NCBI GenBank assembly: GCA_947247005.1
Contig: OX365955.1
Location: forward strand, 35,381,822 to 35,445,821
Length of the DNA: 64,000 bases
From: Spisula solida
Taxonomy: Eukaryota; Mollusca; Bivalvia; Venerida; Mactridae
Direction: 5' to 3'
In this document: positions 33,815-46,295 of the stretch, one piece after another
Layout of the letters: every line of letters starts with the position of its first letter
How positions within the stretch are numbered: position 1 is the first letter of the stretch
Translations under genes and position numbers: made by a program
The notes under the pieces: model-generated
Database searches by the model: none
What the model was told of the DNA's origin: nothing
The model's input: the letters and a program-made list of their open reading frames with translations, nothing else

Positions 33815-34019
33815 GCGGATCGAACAATTATTAAGAAAGTTACAAGCAAAAATGTTACCTGAATCGAGGCGGTTTGTTTACAAAATTGGCTCCGAACATT
33901 AGCATCTGGTCACGTGGGTTCCCCACAGTGATTAAGCTATGATCAAAGATGGTATGAGTAAGTTTAGAGCGCTGATTGGTCAATGCATACATTTACCTAT
34001 TCATAAATGGAACATTCTG

Positions 34020-34540
34020 GCAGTTTTGACAGATATCTTTGAATCGACAGTATAATAAAATAAAGCATTACATGACCAATCTCCTGAATACATCGGAAAC
34101 AAATTTCAATACACGCATGACAAACATAATATCAAAATATACTTCATGTTCCAAAACCAAAAATTGAATTCTCAAGAAAGTCCTTTCTTACTCTGGTGCA
34201 AAACTGTGGAATAATCTACCAAAATCAGTGCAAACTGCTAGAACACTTTCTTCATTTAAAAGCAATTATTTAAAGTGGAAATTTACTGGTATTTAATAAT
34301 TATTGCCATTACATTTGAAAAGTTATAATATCAACATTGTTGTTTATTCATGAATGTTTACACCCAAAAACAGATTCAGGCGTTAATACGCATTCTTGTA
34401 CTTGTGTAATTTTAATTATGTATTGTTGTAAATATTGCCATTGTATATAAACTTGTACATATATCTCTATTGTTAGTGTGGGCCATAATGAAAATTGGTT
34501 TGCCAATTACGTAATCCACAGAAAATAAAGACGTTATTAG
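34020..34540 (+). pseudogene. LINE 3' fragment (end of reverse transcriptase ORF and 3' tail)
   Basis: One frame reads through one TGA as 'MTNLLNTSETNFNTRMTNI' and then 'VLSYSGAKLWNNLPKSVQTA' with 'LSSFKSNYLKW', stopping at TAA 34294-34296. This is the C-terminal signature of CR1/L2/jockey-like LINEs (SYSGA.LWN.LP...SLSSFK). The 3' untranslated part ends in 'taatccacagaaaataaag' and a TTATTAG tail. Everything upstream is missing. Confidence 0.78.
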
Positions 34541-34894
34541 TAGTATCATTATTACCTGTGTTGAACGCTGTACGCATAGCGAGTGCATTGTTGAGAAATC
34601 CCCATACGTTATAAAATACATCAGTATCCAAGTTAAAGTATTTATGGGACGAATCTTATGTTCAAAATCACGTACAAAATTAATTTAAACAATACATTGT
34701 TTATAAAACCTAACTGATCACGTATCAAGCTTACAATAAATGATAAATCACTACTTGATGTTAAACCCCCTTACTGATAACATTTAATTCACCGTACAAT
34801 CATTGTTTTATTTAATTTAGTTATAAGCATGGCACACTACATGTCTTATTTATAAAGAGGTTTAAATTGATAGGTTGCATTTCAGTGCCCTCGT

Positions 34895-36000
34895 CCTCAT
34901 AGTAGAGCAGCAAAAGCCTGAAAAGTGGCTTATTTAAGGAGTAACATTGCAATAAAAGTACACAAGCTGAGTCATATACCAAAATGTTCGAAAGACTTTG
35001 AAGTTTATCAAACAGTGAACTAAAGTTGCCGACCTTGGGAGGAAAGTTGGAATAATTCAAGGTCAAGGTCATACTGATAAGCAAAATATGATGTAGACGA
35101 TACTGTATTTGGTCTAAAAATAACATTATAAAATACTTGTTATTGCATAATGTTTGTTATTATATTATACCTTAGTACACAAGCTATTAATTGATGTCAA
35201 TATTTTGGGTCCCAAATGTCAAGGTCAATGTCGTTTCAAGGTCAAAGTATAAAAAATATCCAAAATTTACTGTTTATGTAATTTACACTTTTTCTGGCTT
35301 AACGAACAATGTATAAATATGTATTTAGGGCCCTTTTCATAATCTTCTATTCATTATCTTTAAATCCATACCAAATAAGTGTATATTTCATGCCTATAAT
35401 AATCTGAAATTGTGGTCAACCACAGTTCAGTCAGTACATATTGTTTCGAACAAACCTATATTCCAAGCGGTATTTGTCAAAATCGCATTATATTTGCAGA
35501 TTTATATAGATGTATAGAAGTAGTGTTTTGTAATATATAACGAAAAGCTATTTTCAGTATGACTTAAGCTTATTACCTTCTTATTTATGAAAAAAGTTTG
35601 GTAAAATACATATCGTGTTAATTTACCCCACCCACCATGTTATACAGCAATCATGTTCCGTGACAATCAACTCAAAAGAAGATGGTAACACATGTTTAAC
35701 AAGCAATTTTATATTCAAATATGGGTGTCTATGTCTGTAGTATTTAAACTAGCTGGCTTAAACTGTCCATGCTAGGAACATACCAGGACATCCAAGATGG
35801 CGTCTAAGATGGCCACCATTCTTTGCCCATATAGTCTATATGTGTGTTAAAATATGGCAGATTCTAACACATTTGTGATGTTAAATGGTTACATGCAAGG
35901 TATTTATTTGATAGTGTACACACTATTGATATACTACACTGACCACTTTGTGGCCAGGTTCAAGGTCATTTCAAGGTCAAAGTATGAAAAGTTCTACAAA
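34895..36000. repeat. Left arm of a large inverted repeat
   Basis: 34943-34989 is a perfect 47-bp inverted match to 47927-47973. Weaker homology continues around it ('aaagttgccg...gaggaaagtt', 'caaggtcaaggtcat'). Two spots, near 35219-35260 and 35950-35985, hold paired TCAAGGTCA-type motifs and match 47663-47700 and 47316-47350 in inverse order. 'ttaccccacccacc' near 35622 also has inverse partners. This is probably one end region of a large foldback element spanning to 48012; the exact termini were not found. Confidence 0.65.
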
Positions 36001-36708
36001 ATTGTTATTTCCTCTCTACATGTCTAACAAGCCAGGAATTTCTTCATCGAGCCGTGCTATGTACTCCATACAGCTAGGAATGGCTTTGTCATGTAGTACT
36101 AGTATAAGTTATCCAACGAGTCAGTATGTGTCTTTCAGTGTTAGGTACTCGGAAGAGGCTATCCATGAATGGCTGTATTTGGCAGTGGTAGGTAATCCAA
36201 TAGAGCCAGAAATTGCCTGCTAGGCAGTATGAGGTAACCACGATAGTCAGGAATTGGTGTATCATGAAGTGTCATACAGGAGCCCCAAAGAGCCAGGAAT
36301 TATCATGTCTAGCTGTGTTAGGTATTCCATAGTTCTAGGAATTGCTGTACCATGCAGTATTTAGTACGACACAGAACCAGGAATGGCTGTATTTTACAGT
36401 AATAGTTACACATAGAGGCAAAAATGGATAACAAAAACTGTTAGGTACCCCATAATGCCAGCAATTGCTTAACTAGACAGTTTAAGTCAACCATGATTTC
36501 GACCACAAGCATAGTTTTGTTTGACAGTTTGAAGAAGGACGTACAAATGTATCACTGGTGACCATTAATGTCAGTACCTGACAATGTGTAGTTAAGAAAG
36601 GGTTTCCTAGGCATTTTCTGGTATTCCATGGCTCTATGAAAGGATGTACCAGGCATAGCTTGTTAATAAATGAAGCCATGAATGACTGTTTTATACAGTT
36701 TATAGCAC
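35986..36708. other. Degenerate repeats, no gene
   Basis: Diverged copies of 'agccaggaattg...gta' and 'ccatagttctaggaattgct' at irregular 50-70 bp spacing. Probably a decayed outer part of the 42-bp minisatellite that becomes regular at 36960. Confidence 0.4.
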
Positions 36709-36859
36709 AGGTGTTTGGCATGTGGATATGACCCCATGGTCCCCTCTACGAGCCAACATAAAACAAATCCAAATCTCTATAGAACATTGAGATTTAGATT
36801 TGTTTTGATGTAGGGTTGTAGAGGAGACCATGAGGGTCATATCCACATGCCAAACACCT
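36709..36859. mobile_element. ~150-bp hairpin (MITE-like palindrome)
   Basis: Left arm 'aggtgtttggcatgtggata' (36709-36728) pairs with the complement ending at 36859. Pairing continues with few mismatches through 'ctctac' and 'aaatccaaatct' almost to a ~13-base loop near 36780. The short length and near-complete palindrome suit a foldback MITE or a recent inverted duplication. 'tttatag' occurs on both sides but not directly at the ends, so the target duplication is uncertain. Confidence 0.7.
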
Positions 36860-36959
36860 ATGGTTTATAGTAGCTCATACTGCAATAAAAGCCAGTATAA
36901 GGTAATGTTTGGTACCACGTGGAACCATTTAAGGATGTTTCAGGCAGTGTTAGATATCA

Positions 36960-37498
36960 AATGGAACAATGTAAGCTGTTCCTAGCAGTAGTACAAGGAT
37001 AGGTTGGTACCCCTTGAAGACATCAAATGCTGTGTAAAACAGTTGTTGAAACCACATGGTGCTAAAATGCTATGTTAGACAGTTGTTCGTACCCCAGGGA
37101 GCTATGAAATGCTGCGTTAGACAGTTTTTGGTACCCCATTGAGCTATTAAATGCTGTGTTCGACAGTTGTTGGTACCCAATGGCACTATAAAATGCTATG
37201 TTACACAGTTGTGGGTACCCCGTGGTGCTATAAAATGCCATGTTAGACAGTTGTTGGTACCCCACGGCTCTATAAAATGCTGTGTTAGACCGTTGTTGGT
37301 GTCCCATAAAGCCACGAAATGCTGTGTTAGACCGTTGTTGGTGTCCCATAGAGCCATGAAATGCTGTGTTAGACAGTTGTTGGTGTCCCATAGAGCCATG
37401 AAATGCTGTTAGACAGTTGTTGGTACCCCATGAACCTATAACATGCTGTGTTAGGTAGTTGTTGATACCCCATAGAGCCATGAAATGCTGCGATAGAC
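36960..37498 (+). repeat. 42-bp minisatellite, segment 1
   Basis: About 13 units of 'cagttgttggtaccccatag' plus 'agccatgaaatgctgtgttaga'-type sequence, period 42 bp. It continues at 46296 after the element 37503-46295. The period is divisible by three, so spurious open frames run along both strands. Confidence 0.88.
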
Positions 37499-37779
37499 AG
37501 TTCGTCCCTTTGGTGCAACAAGGTTGTATCTCAATTTTTCACTTTTTTCAGGAAGAGGAAATAACTTCATTTTTTTGTAACAAATTGATAAAATAATGTT
37601 GGCTTTTGATATTTAATTCAGTAAAACAATACATTTAAGTTGATAAGTAAAACAAACAACAAAAATAAACTATAAAAGAGATTTTAATCAATTTTCCAGA
37701 TACAACCTTGTTGCACCAAATAAATCCTGATTATCATTAAAATGTTTGGCGCAACAAGGTTGTATCTCAACATATTTTA

Positions 37780-38323
37780 GAAATTCATTTAACAATTTAT
37801 TTGCAATGCATTTGGTAATGATGATTATAAACACATTAACAATGTTTATTAAGTTATCATCACATTTGTGACCAAAAATATTGCAAAAATCCTTTTTTGC
37901 CTGGCTTTTTAAAGAAAAAGGGAGCTACCTTAATTGCCAGCGTCATATTCTTAAACGTTTGTTATGTAAAATACTCATATCTTCTGAAGTATAAAACATA
38001 TTCATTTGAAACTTATAACATATACTTAATGTCTGTATATCATCACATGCATTTTACCCCATAATAAATGTTGTGTATTTTGATGGAGTTATGGCCCTTT
38101 ATAAACTTAGATTTGGGGTTAAAAGTCAATTTTTATGCAGAATGTACACAACTTCCGAAGTATTACCTATATCATCTTAATATTTAAAACATTTATCAAT
38201 TGTCAAATACTCCACCTAATAAGTGCACTTACACCCCATAACTTTAGAATGTATTTGGAAAGAGTTATCACCCTTTCAACTTAGATTTTTGGGGTTACTA
38301 GTGAAAGTTTTATGCAGTTACAA
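37780..38323. other. Left interior of the 37503-46295 element
   Basis: Two diverged ~180-bp units containing 'gttatggccctttataaact' or 'gttatcaccctttcaactta', then 'agattt' and 'ggggtta'. A third unit follows the inner insertion at about 44455-44600. No coding frame. Confidence 0.5.
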
Positions 38324-40000
38324 ACAGGGTGTCCCAAAAAACGGGGACCTTCCTAAAACCCTTATAACTTTTATAATTTTTAATGAGTTGGCTGTTCTTT
38401 TGTGAGAGTGTGTAAAGGTGATTTCTTCTTCTAAAATAGGTACCTAGTAATATGTTTTGTTTTAAAACAGGCAGTGACGTTATCATTTTACCTATGGTGC
38501 TGCCATTTCTTGTTTTTTTTGCTGACTTACGTGGAAAATGTCATCATTTGATAAGAAATTGTTGTCGGAGCGTTCATTTTTCAGACAGAAAGGTTTTTAA
38601 GTCACAGAGGTGATGAAATTCTTGTGGAAATTGAGGAACTTTGCTATGAAATCATTACTGCTGTGAGAAAGGGCTGAGTTTACTAAATAAAAGGGAAGCA
38701 GGCAACCTTCTAAATATTCATTAACAATCACCAAAGAAGCAAATATAAATATTAATGTAGAATCTATTATTATTATTAAGATCAATTGATAAGAAAGCTT
38801 AGTAAGGAGTAAAGGCAATAATGTAACATTTTATCCAAATTAGCAGTTCATAGGCATATAACAGAGTCATTTAGTGTATCAGCATTTATAAGAAAGCAGA
38901 AACCCTATTACAACAAATCAGCGGCAAAATTAGGATACGCTCGCACTGACATTGACCTCATAACTATGGGCAAGGGGTCTAGATATAGCTCAGACATGAG
39001 CCCTAATTTGAATCTGTTATCCATACATGATGAACGTTTGTGTATGCAGATCCATTATCTTTGACTAATGGAAGACCTGAGATGTAATTTGGGGTGAGCA
39101 TGTAAATCTAGCTCTAAGAACACGCTGAAATCCCCTGTTCACTGTATGCTAATATACTGAAACATGTGATTGAAAACATGGGAGATAACTCTGGGTATTG
39201 GACTAAATTATCGCAATTATGATGCTGTCATTTTGAACTGTGTTTATCCCTTAATGTTTTGTCATATTTACAATATTAGTTGGGAGTCCATCGGCACAAA
39301 AGTCGCTTATTTTTCATGACCCATGGCATTTTTTAGTAGAAGTGTTTCAATACCATATTTGAATTGCCCAATACCAATTGTATATGGTTTGGGTGGATGC
39401 CACGCGCAAAACCCTCTGTGAAGGTCATAAATGAGGTCAAAGGTCAATTAATTAAGTGCATATAGCAGACACCAACTTGAAATTGCACCATATATTGGCT
39501 AATTCTACAGGTAGAATGGTCAATATGGTATCAAAATGAAGCCAATGAATTGGTTCTTCATTTGCAATGATTTTATGTAAATTATCACATTTGCATACTC
39601 ATGAATATTAATGAGGAAGTCAAAAATTGATAAATTTTCGTTAAAAATCTACTAGTATAGTTGACAAATGTATGCCATATTTTCCTTATTTTTATTATTT
39701 AAAGATCCAAATTGTACCAAAATCATGAGAAGACATAGGGCTTTCGTTAAATGTATATTTTTATAGATAAATATAATTTATTTCCACCGAGAATGACCGC
39801 CAAAGGTGGGTGGGGTAAATTTAAACCAGAACGTAAAAATCTCAATACAGTCAGAATCAACATTAAACACTCATTAAACATATTCCTTATATCCAAATAT
39901 GATTTATTCGTGGAAATTGATTTTGACTTACTTAAATATTATGCTAATTAACTAATTTGCATATTTATAAATATTGATAATGTATTTAACATGTATGACA

Positions 40001-42599
40001 AATAGCGTCCAAATAAGGATCTATATCTGAGTGATAAACAAGCAGTGCCTTTTAATAATTATAAAAAATGCAATAAATATGTCTCATTACACAATATATG
40101 TTTGTACATGACGTTTAGAACTGTATTATTTATTCTTATAATCATCGGCAAACCACAGTAGTTTCTACCGTTATTATACAAATTATACCAATTCCAATCA
40201 AAGAAAACATGTAGTGCCGTCAACGTAAAATGTCGCCTGGTATATTAACCTCTTAATTAATAAGTTGGTATTTGTTAACAAACTACCGGGTATACGTATG
40301 TTCTTTTAGTTGCATGTATAGAGTCGTATTGAAGAACACGAAAACGTTATTCTTAGCCAATTGCAGTTCATTTCTTTCGTACCCTGACTTGTCCGTACTT
40401 TCATAATGTTTATTAAGCCTTAGTTAATACAGTTTGTTGCAATTTTAATAAGTAGCAATGTGAAGTAAGTAACGGTGATTAGGACGGTATTGAATGCACA
40501 TATGAGTAATTTCCTTTTTGAACGTTTCTATTGTGACTTTACAAATCATAAGCTGATCAATAAAGACTACACAACTTGGATTCAAACGAGGTAGAAAAAG
40601 TCGTCCACTGCGTCGAATTATATCTGGTCCTGATACTAGAATGCCCATGCCACAATCAGACGATTATATCTTGCTATTGAGTAAAACCAAAGTCGATACT
40701 CTCTAAGTTACTTGTCTTTAGTTTGCAAACACGGTCAGAGACGTTACTAAGAATGAACGAGCTTGTTGTAAGAGAAAGCTACCACAATGTACAGAAGACA
40801 ACGAAAAGACGCAAAGTATGCCAAATGTCATTAAAAGATGCGAGGGTCATTTTTATGCTTTGGGTGCTTCAAGCGAAGGATGCCTTACTTATTTATCATT
40901 CAGTTCTCTTCATTGATTCCGTTTTTCCTCAGGTTTGGCCTTTACTGCTATTCGCCTTGAGGTTTTCAGTCGTGCAATGGTCTCTTAATGCCGCGAGGTA
41001 TCTATTGAGATACTTGAAGCATATACATTTCCCATTGCATATGTCTTTGTCTAGGGGATGAAACCCCAATAGAGATTCGGGAGGCATCGTAAACAGGTTG
41101 CTCGTGGTCTAGGGGAAGTATTGGGGAAGTCATCAGACAAGTTGTGACATCAGAAGGAATCATGATGATCAAGGAGTATCGGAATGCATTGCAAAAACTC
41201 TCGATGTGCTCCAGACGTTATGCGTCAATTCCTCTTCCTCGGGGATGTACTTCCGGTGGATTTAAGAGCTTAGCAGGCGTCTATGATCCCATTTATCTCA
41301 GAGAAGGCTTATCCGGTGTCTCGGGTAAGCTTCGTGAACGTTTTGGGGAATCTTGAGACATCTTGTGAAAACGCGAGTACATGTACATACGTCAGGGAAA
41401 TTCAATGCATGCATATTTTTACCCGATGTATTCGCGCTGTCATGTCGGGAATTACCCGGGAAGGCATCTCAGAAGCGCACCAGAGACTCGGGAATACCAG
41501 TTACCATGTAAACTTATGCGCTAGGCATCCCAGTGATACTTTGGGGACAAGTTCGCGGTCTCGGGATTGCAATTCTGATGGGAAACTTCGGGTAAGGCAT
41601 GATACATTTTGGGTCATCTTGAGTAATCGAGGTGAGGGTATCGGTTGACATCGGATGACTCCCGATATGGTCCTGAAGTTATACGTCTGTCCCACTCAGT
41701 GATTTACTCCCGATGAAAATTAGGGACTTCGGGAGGTGTTGGGATCAAGTTCTGCAAGAAGATCGGTAGTATCGAGAGACATAAACAAATGTGTAATTTC
41801 TTATCGCTGATAAGTTCGCATCGTTTACCTTGACATAGTCCCGACATATGTTCTGGGGGAATTCTCCCAGTTACCGGAAGCCTACGTCTGATATTAGTTG
41901 AATGAGACAGGTAGAATTTGTCAAGATATAATGTTAAAAATATTTGGGCCAAAATATTTTTCAGATTTGTCGTAGGTAGCCGTTGTGGAAACTTGACAGC
42001 TCATGAGTATCTTCATGTTAGCTTAAAGTTGCTTGATAGATTCGCAGATTCGCAACTTACTAGTAGTTGTTTGGTTGTACTATTTAGATTTTCCAAATTT
42101 GACGTAATCTATATAATGCTGATCAAAAAAGGTTCGCTATGTTTGTCTATTAAATGTAATAATGTTGTCAACCTGATCAATATCTAAGACTTCAGCAAAG
42201 GTCTGAAGTATGACTTGTGTCTCTCTGGTGTTGATTTGTAGTCAAGCCTAGTTTGCATACTTGCTAAAGAAGAGTATGAAGGGTATCAAAATAATTATCG
42301 GATGGCATGATATAGATGTATATAGAATCACCATCTGGGACATTCAAATATTCAAGTCTATATAAAAGTTGCGCCATCAAAGAAAATCAAACTGTATACA
42401 GTACATATAGTTATCAGAACATGTCCCCAAACGACTACCGTATCATTGTTGGGTTTCTCTCTTTGACAGGATGTGGAACTATTCTTCTGCTTGAAAAGAT
42501 ATGACCTTCTGTTGGATATTAGAAGAGACATACATTCAGATGAGACAGAGAGTTGTACAAACTGGTTAATGACTCCTGTTTGTTAAAGCTCTATAAAAC
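40001..42599. other. Unassigned interior of the inner TIR element
   Basis: Short open frames only (for example 40723-41061 and 41283-41648), none with a recognised domain. 41050-41900 has recurring 'tcggga', 'ttgggga' and 'cccggga' words at loose ~50-bp spacing, possibly a decayed minisatellite. Confidence 0.4.
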
Positions 42600-42957
42600 A
42601 AGGCTTGAAATACTTCCGCCAAGAAGTTAAAAAAGAACTTATATTCGAGGGCTGCTTTCAGCAGTTCCGCTGTTCAGCCACCCTTTGACATTTTAACTTC
42701 CCTGGTCATTGGACTACATAAGGAACCCTGCGTTCGAGGTTCCTAGTGAGTGTGCAGCCAACATCTATCGAAGAATTATCGAACGTGAACAGACATCGCC
42801 CTAACAGGCACCAACTCACACATTGGTTGAGTGGAGCATGTGGGTTATTCTTGCTCAGAGAAATTTGAGCAGTGGTCGAGACGGGGATTGAACCAGGAAC
42901 CTTTCGACCGAAGTGCGCCTCCCTACCTCTAGGTCACTGCTCCCCCAGTGATGTGAA
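42600..42957 (-). mobile_element. tRNA-derived SINE
   Basis: On the minus strand the element starts 'gggggagcagtgacctagag', a box A-like region, followed about 35-40 bases later by 'ggttcctggttcaatcccc', a box B match. The tRNA-like head is followed by ~250 bp of body with the complement of 'gttattcttgctcagagaaa'. RNA polymerase III would transcribe such a unit from the internal boxes, and LINE enzymes would copy it. The 3' tail is not clear. Specific SINE family not assigned. Confidence 0.65.
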
Positions 42958-44029
42958 GTGCGCTCGAACTGCACATCACAAGAGCAAACTACCAACCAGG
43001 CACTTGTATACGGATACAAGCCGATGCATCCATAATGAATACAGAAATCAAGACGTGATCTACTAATTCTTCATACTGCTTGCATCGAACTGAGAAGGTG
43101 TTTGTAAATTCACGTGCAAATATATCCACAGCAAATGTTCACAATCAATCTCAAACTAAACAGCGACATTGTAGCTTTTCTTATTTGTACATATATACGC
43201 TATAATTTCATGAATGATTTGTGGCGATTTCTGTATAGATTCATAGTTTAAAATCGACAAGAACGTTATTGTCTTAAGCACTTAAGGGGGTATATGCACC
43301 TTGTGTTTAATGATCAAAGCTCCCATGGACGGGCATTGGTACCTGCTGTTTTTGGTACTCTGTAGATGTTCTAACATGAAAAGCATGCTTTAACTCTATA
43401 TTCATTCTAATTTAAACAAGACATGAATTAAAATATCAATCTGGTGCTGTATGGAAATATATTATTATGTAACAGTATTCATGCTTTAAAATGAACCATT
43501 CCCCACCTATTTTGAGCTTTTACAAAGGAACAAGTAAAAGTGTATGAACAATTTGCAAAATCATTTTGATTATCATCATCTTTTTTATTCCTATAGCATA
43601 ATTTGAACCTAATTTTATGTTTGTTCTCATTTATCATACTAAACTTGAAATTACTACTTGCAGCTCATGTGTATGCCTAAGTGTAGGTAGCGCATTCCTC
43701 CTTAAACGAATGTTGACATATTTTAAATGAATTGGTACATTTCAAAACCAATACAATAGTTGTTACTTGTCATCCCATTTAAATCAATGCAAATATAATA
43801 TTACTTATTTATAATACTTTTGACGCTATTATGTAAGTTTGGGTTCATGTGTCATTTTACCCCCACCCACTTTAAGCAAACGTGTGCCCTTAAATCAATG
43901 GCAAGGTAAGTTACAAGTTAACATATCAATAGCTTAGTATCTCACCATTAAATAAGAATCATTTAGGCTTTCAAATTGCATAAATGACGACATTATAATA
44001 AATATATGGTTCATACACGTCAAATTTTT
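42958..44029. other. Unassigned AT-rich sequence in the inner TIR element
   Basis: No gene or clear repeat except the start of the right arm. 'ttttacccccacccacttta' near 43856 mirrors 'aaaggtgggtggggtaaatt' near 39802. Confidence 0.45.
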
Positions 44030-44649
44030 ATGAAAAATATTGCTAATTTTAGGTGTTCTCATCAATATTCATGAGTACACAAATGCATGAATTTATAATA
44101 AGTTATGTTTATTAATAGCCCAGTGCATTAGCTTCGTTTTGATACCATTTGTAAAAATATTGACCGAAAACTGACAGAGATATAATGATATTTCGAGTGA
44201 GATATATAAAAAATGCACTCATTTGACCTTTGACCTAATTCTGACAAAACGAGGCAAAATCACGGATGGCATCCGGCCGTTTCAGATTACACACATATCA
44301 AAGATAACATATAGCATGGATGCCACATTCTACTCTCCGATGCCATGGCTCGTCATATTTTCTCCGTATGGACTCCCGACTATATGTTATTGATAAAAGA
44401 GACAACATAACGAATGTTTAACCTCAGGTCCCCGTTTTTTTGGGACACCCTGTAGATCGACATATAAAGTCCGAAGTATTAGACATACTCACTTGACACT
44501 TCTAACATAGATGTTTAATAACCCAATTATCAAATATGTACATTATGTCACAGTTATGGCACTTTTAACTTAGATATCTGGATTGAAATTTAGAAGCAGT
44601 AGCCGTAATTATAACTTAAAATAACCCTATTTCAAATCCTATATCACTA

Positions 44650-44990
44650 TGTCAACAGATCCCCATTACAAACACTGAACCACTCTGTCAACTGGTGTCC
44701 CTTTACAAACACTGAACCACCCTGTCAACCAGTCCCCCATTACAAACACTGAACCACCCTGTCAACCAGTCCCCCATTACAAACACTGAACCACTCTGTC
44801 AACCAGTCCCCCATAACAAACACTGAACCACCCTGTCAACCAGTCCCCCATTACAAACACTGAACCACCTTGTCAACCAGTCGCCCATTACAAACACTAA
44901 ACCACCCTGTCAACCAGTCTCCCATTACAAACACTGAACCACTCTGTCAACCAGTCCCCCATAACAAACACTGAACCACCTCACTGTCAA
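44650..44990 (+). repeat. 37-bp minisatellite
   Basis: About nine units of 'cattacaaacactgaaccac' plus 'cctgtcaaccagtcccc', with few differences. Lies in the right interior of the 37503-46295 element. Confidence 0.9.
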
Positions 44991-46090
44991 CCACAGTTTG
45001 ACCTAACTGATGTTTAAGAAATGATACATGAAAAATCGTAGTATACCTTTGAAATTCTGATGTGTAGGAATTAGCCATGAAGGCTGAAATGTTGAGTGGT
45101 GAATACAAAAGCGCCAGAAAGACAAACTGTTGTTAAAGGTATAATACGGCTTTTATATATTTTACTTCGATTCCAACATGATTGGATGATGTTATAAAAA
45201 TGATGTGACATCACTTCCATCAGTATATGAAACGTTATACAACGCTATTCTTGCTCTTTGTGTTTATAAGTTGTGGTCATGTTAGAATAAAGATGAACAT
45301 ATTGCATAATAATTTATTGACATTTGACTATTATTATATTAAATATAAAAGATTGATGAAATAATAAACTAGAGTTTGCATTTCAATTCTATGGCAATAA
45401 TACAAAATATGTACTGTATTTGCAATAATAAGCACAAATTAATGGTCCTGTTGCTGTATATATTAAAATGCATTGGATCAGAACAAGTTTTTCTAAAAAA
45501 AAGGTATTTTACGGAAAATTAATTAGATGCAAGAAATTGCCTAAGGTTTTGAATCTAAAAACTAATAATAATTTGATAATTTTGTACAGGTGTTTACCAT
45601 GCAATAGCCAAAAAAGCTTTAAATCACCATTTGTTATCCAATTTGAAAATAGTATAAAAATACCAATCACCAGAGAAAATCCAACATTTTGTAAGCGTAA
45701 AATATTACTTTTTAGGAAATATCAGGGATCAAATGTTGATTTGAAGGGTTAAATGAAATCCTTGTGAAAACAATCAGATATTTATCATTTAATATAAGTT
45801 TAAATTCAGTTTCTTAAAGCATGCTAACCTATCAATCATGATTAAATGACATCATTATGTACTTACGTCATAGTAGCTTAGTAGTGACATCATGTTATAC
45901 TAGTAAATTAAATATGCATTACTGAGATATTTTTCAGCTAGATTTTAGATATAATATAAATAATTTTATAATACATTTATTAAAATGTATGTTGCACATT
46001 TAACTATTAACTTCAAATTACATTTACAGTACTCTTAAATGAGATACAAACATGTTTCATAAAAGTATCCCACCTAAATGTAAGTAAAAT
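44991..46090. other. Right interior of the 37503-46295 element, no gene
   Basis: AT-rich. The 94-codon frame at 45468-45752 is low in complexity and has no recognised motif. Confidence 0.45.
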
Positions 46091-46295
46091 ATTTGAGATA
46101 CAACCTTGTTGCGCCAAACAAATCACCTCAATATGAGATACAACCTTTTGCCAACTATCATTTTTAAGGGGCTTGAATTTGAATTTAGATTTCAAATTTA
46201 ATTAGAAATATGTATTTATGGATTCTTAATCATTTTATGCAAAAAAGTCATTTTGACAAAAATGTGAGATACAACCTTGTTGCGCCAAAGGGACG

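Larger units (their letters stand above)
24443..33930. mobile_element. Foldback DNA element with repeat-rich arms and 5-bp target duplication, split by a LINE
   Basis: The ends CACTGTGGGGAACCCACGTG (24443-24462) and its complement (33911-33930) are perfect inverted repeats. ATTAA flanks both sides (24438-24442, 33931-33935). The left arm runs to about 24925. Its partner is in two pieces, 33815-33930 and 27190-27455, separated by a ~6.3-kb LINE. About 115 bp of the arm is lost at that junction. Each arm has several copies of a ~16-bp motif like 'gctacggttcggagca', probably binding sites for the mobilising enzyme. The interior (24926-27189) has no intact transposase. Superfamily not assigned. 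Confidence 0.85.
38324..44453. mobile_element. Inner TIR element with long imperfect inverted arms
   Basis: The ends ACAGGGTGTCCCAAAAAA plus CGGGGACCT (38324-38350) and their complement (44427-44453) differ by one A. Inward, 39290-39650 pairs with 44030-44380: 'gggagtcca' with 'tggactccc', and 'tggtatcaaaatgaagccaa' with its near-complement around 44125-44150. The left arm has ~900 bp (38400-39280) with no partner. No convincing transposase. A short frame near 38540 ('MSSFDKKLLSERSFFRQKGF') may be an N-terminal relic. GGGTGTCCCA ends recall mariner-type elements, but no TA duplication is seen, so the superfamily is open. Confidence 0.75.
37503..46295. mobile_element. TIR transposon inserted in the 42-bp minisatellite, 4-bp target duplication
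   Basis: The inverted ends start CGTCCCTTTGGTGCAACAAG (37503-37522) and continue 'gttgtatctca'. The right end (to 46295) differs at one base over 31 bp. AGTT flanks both sides (37499-37502, 46296-46299), and intact minisatellite units read 'gatagacagttgttgg' with one AGTT. Further copies of the terminal motif lie at about 37697-37721, 37747-37773, 46094-46120 and 46131-46147, in both orientations. These look like subterminal binding sites. No transposase was found. A second element (38324-44453) lies inside. Confidence 0.88.

Noticed and set aside
37062..37481. Repeat proteins in the 42-bp minisatellite, here and at 46235-46795
   Set aside because: Open on both strands because 42 is a multiple of three; no start context, no domain.
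40723..41648. Host exon candidates at 40723-41061 and 41283-41648
   Set aside because: No recognisable domain, no clear splice pattern, and position inside a nested transposon.
38324..44453. TA target duplication expected for a mariner-type element
   Set aside because: Flanking bases (ttacaa and agatcg) give no duplication, so the superfamily call was not made.
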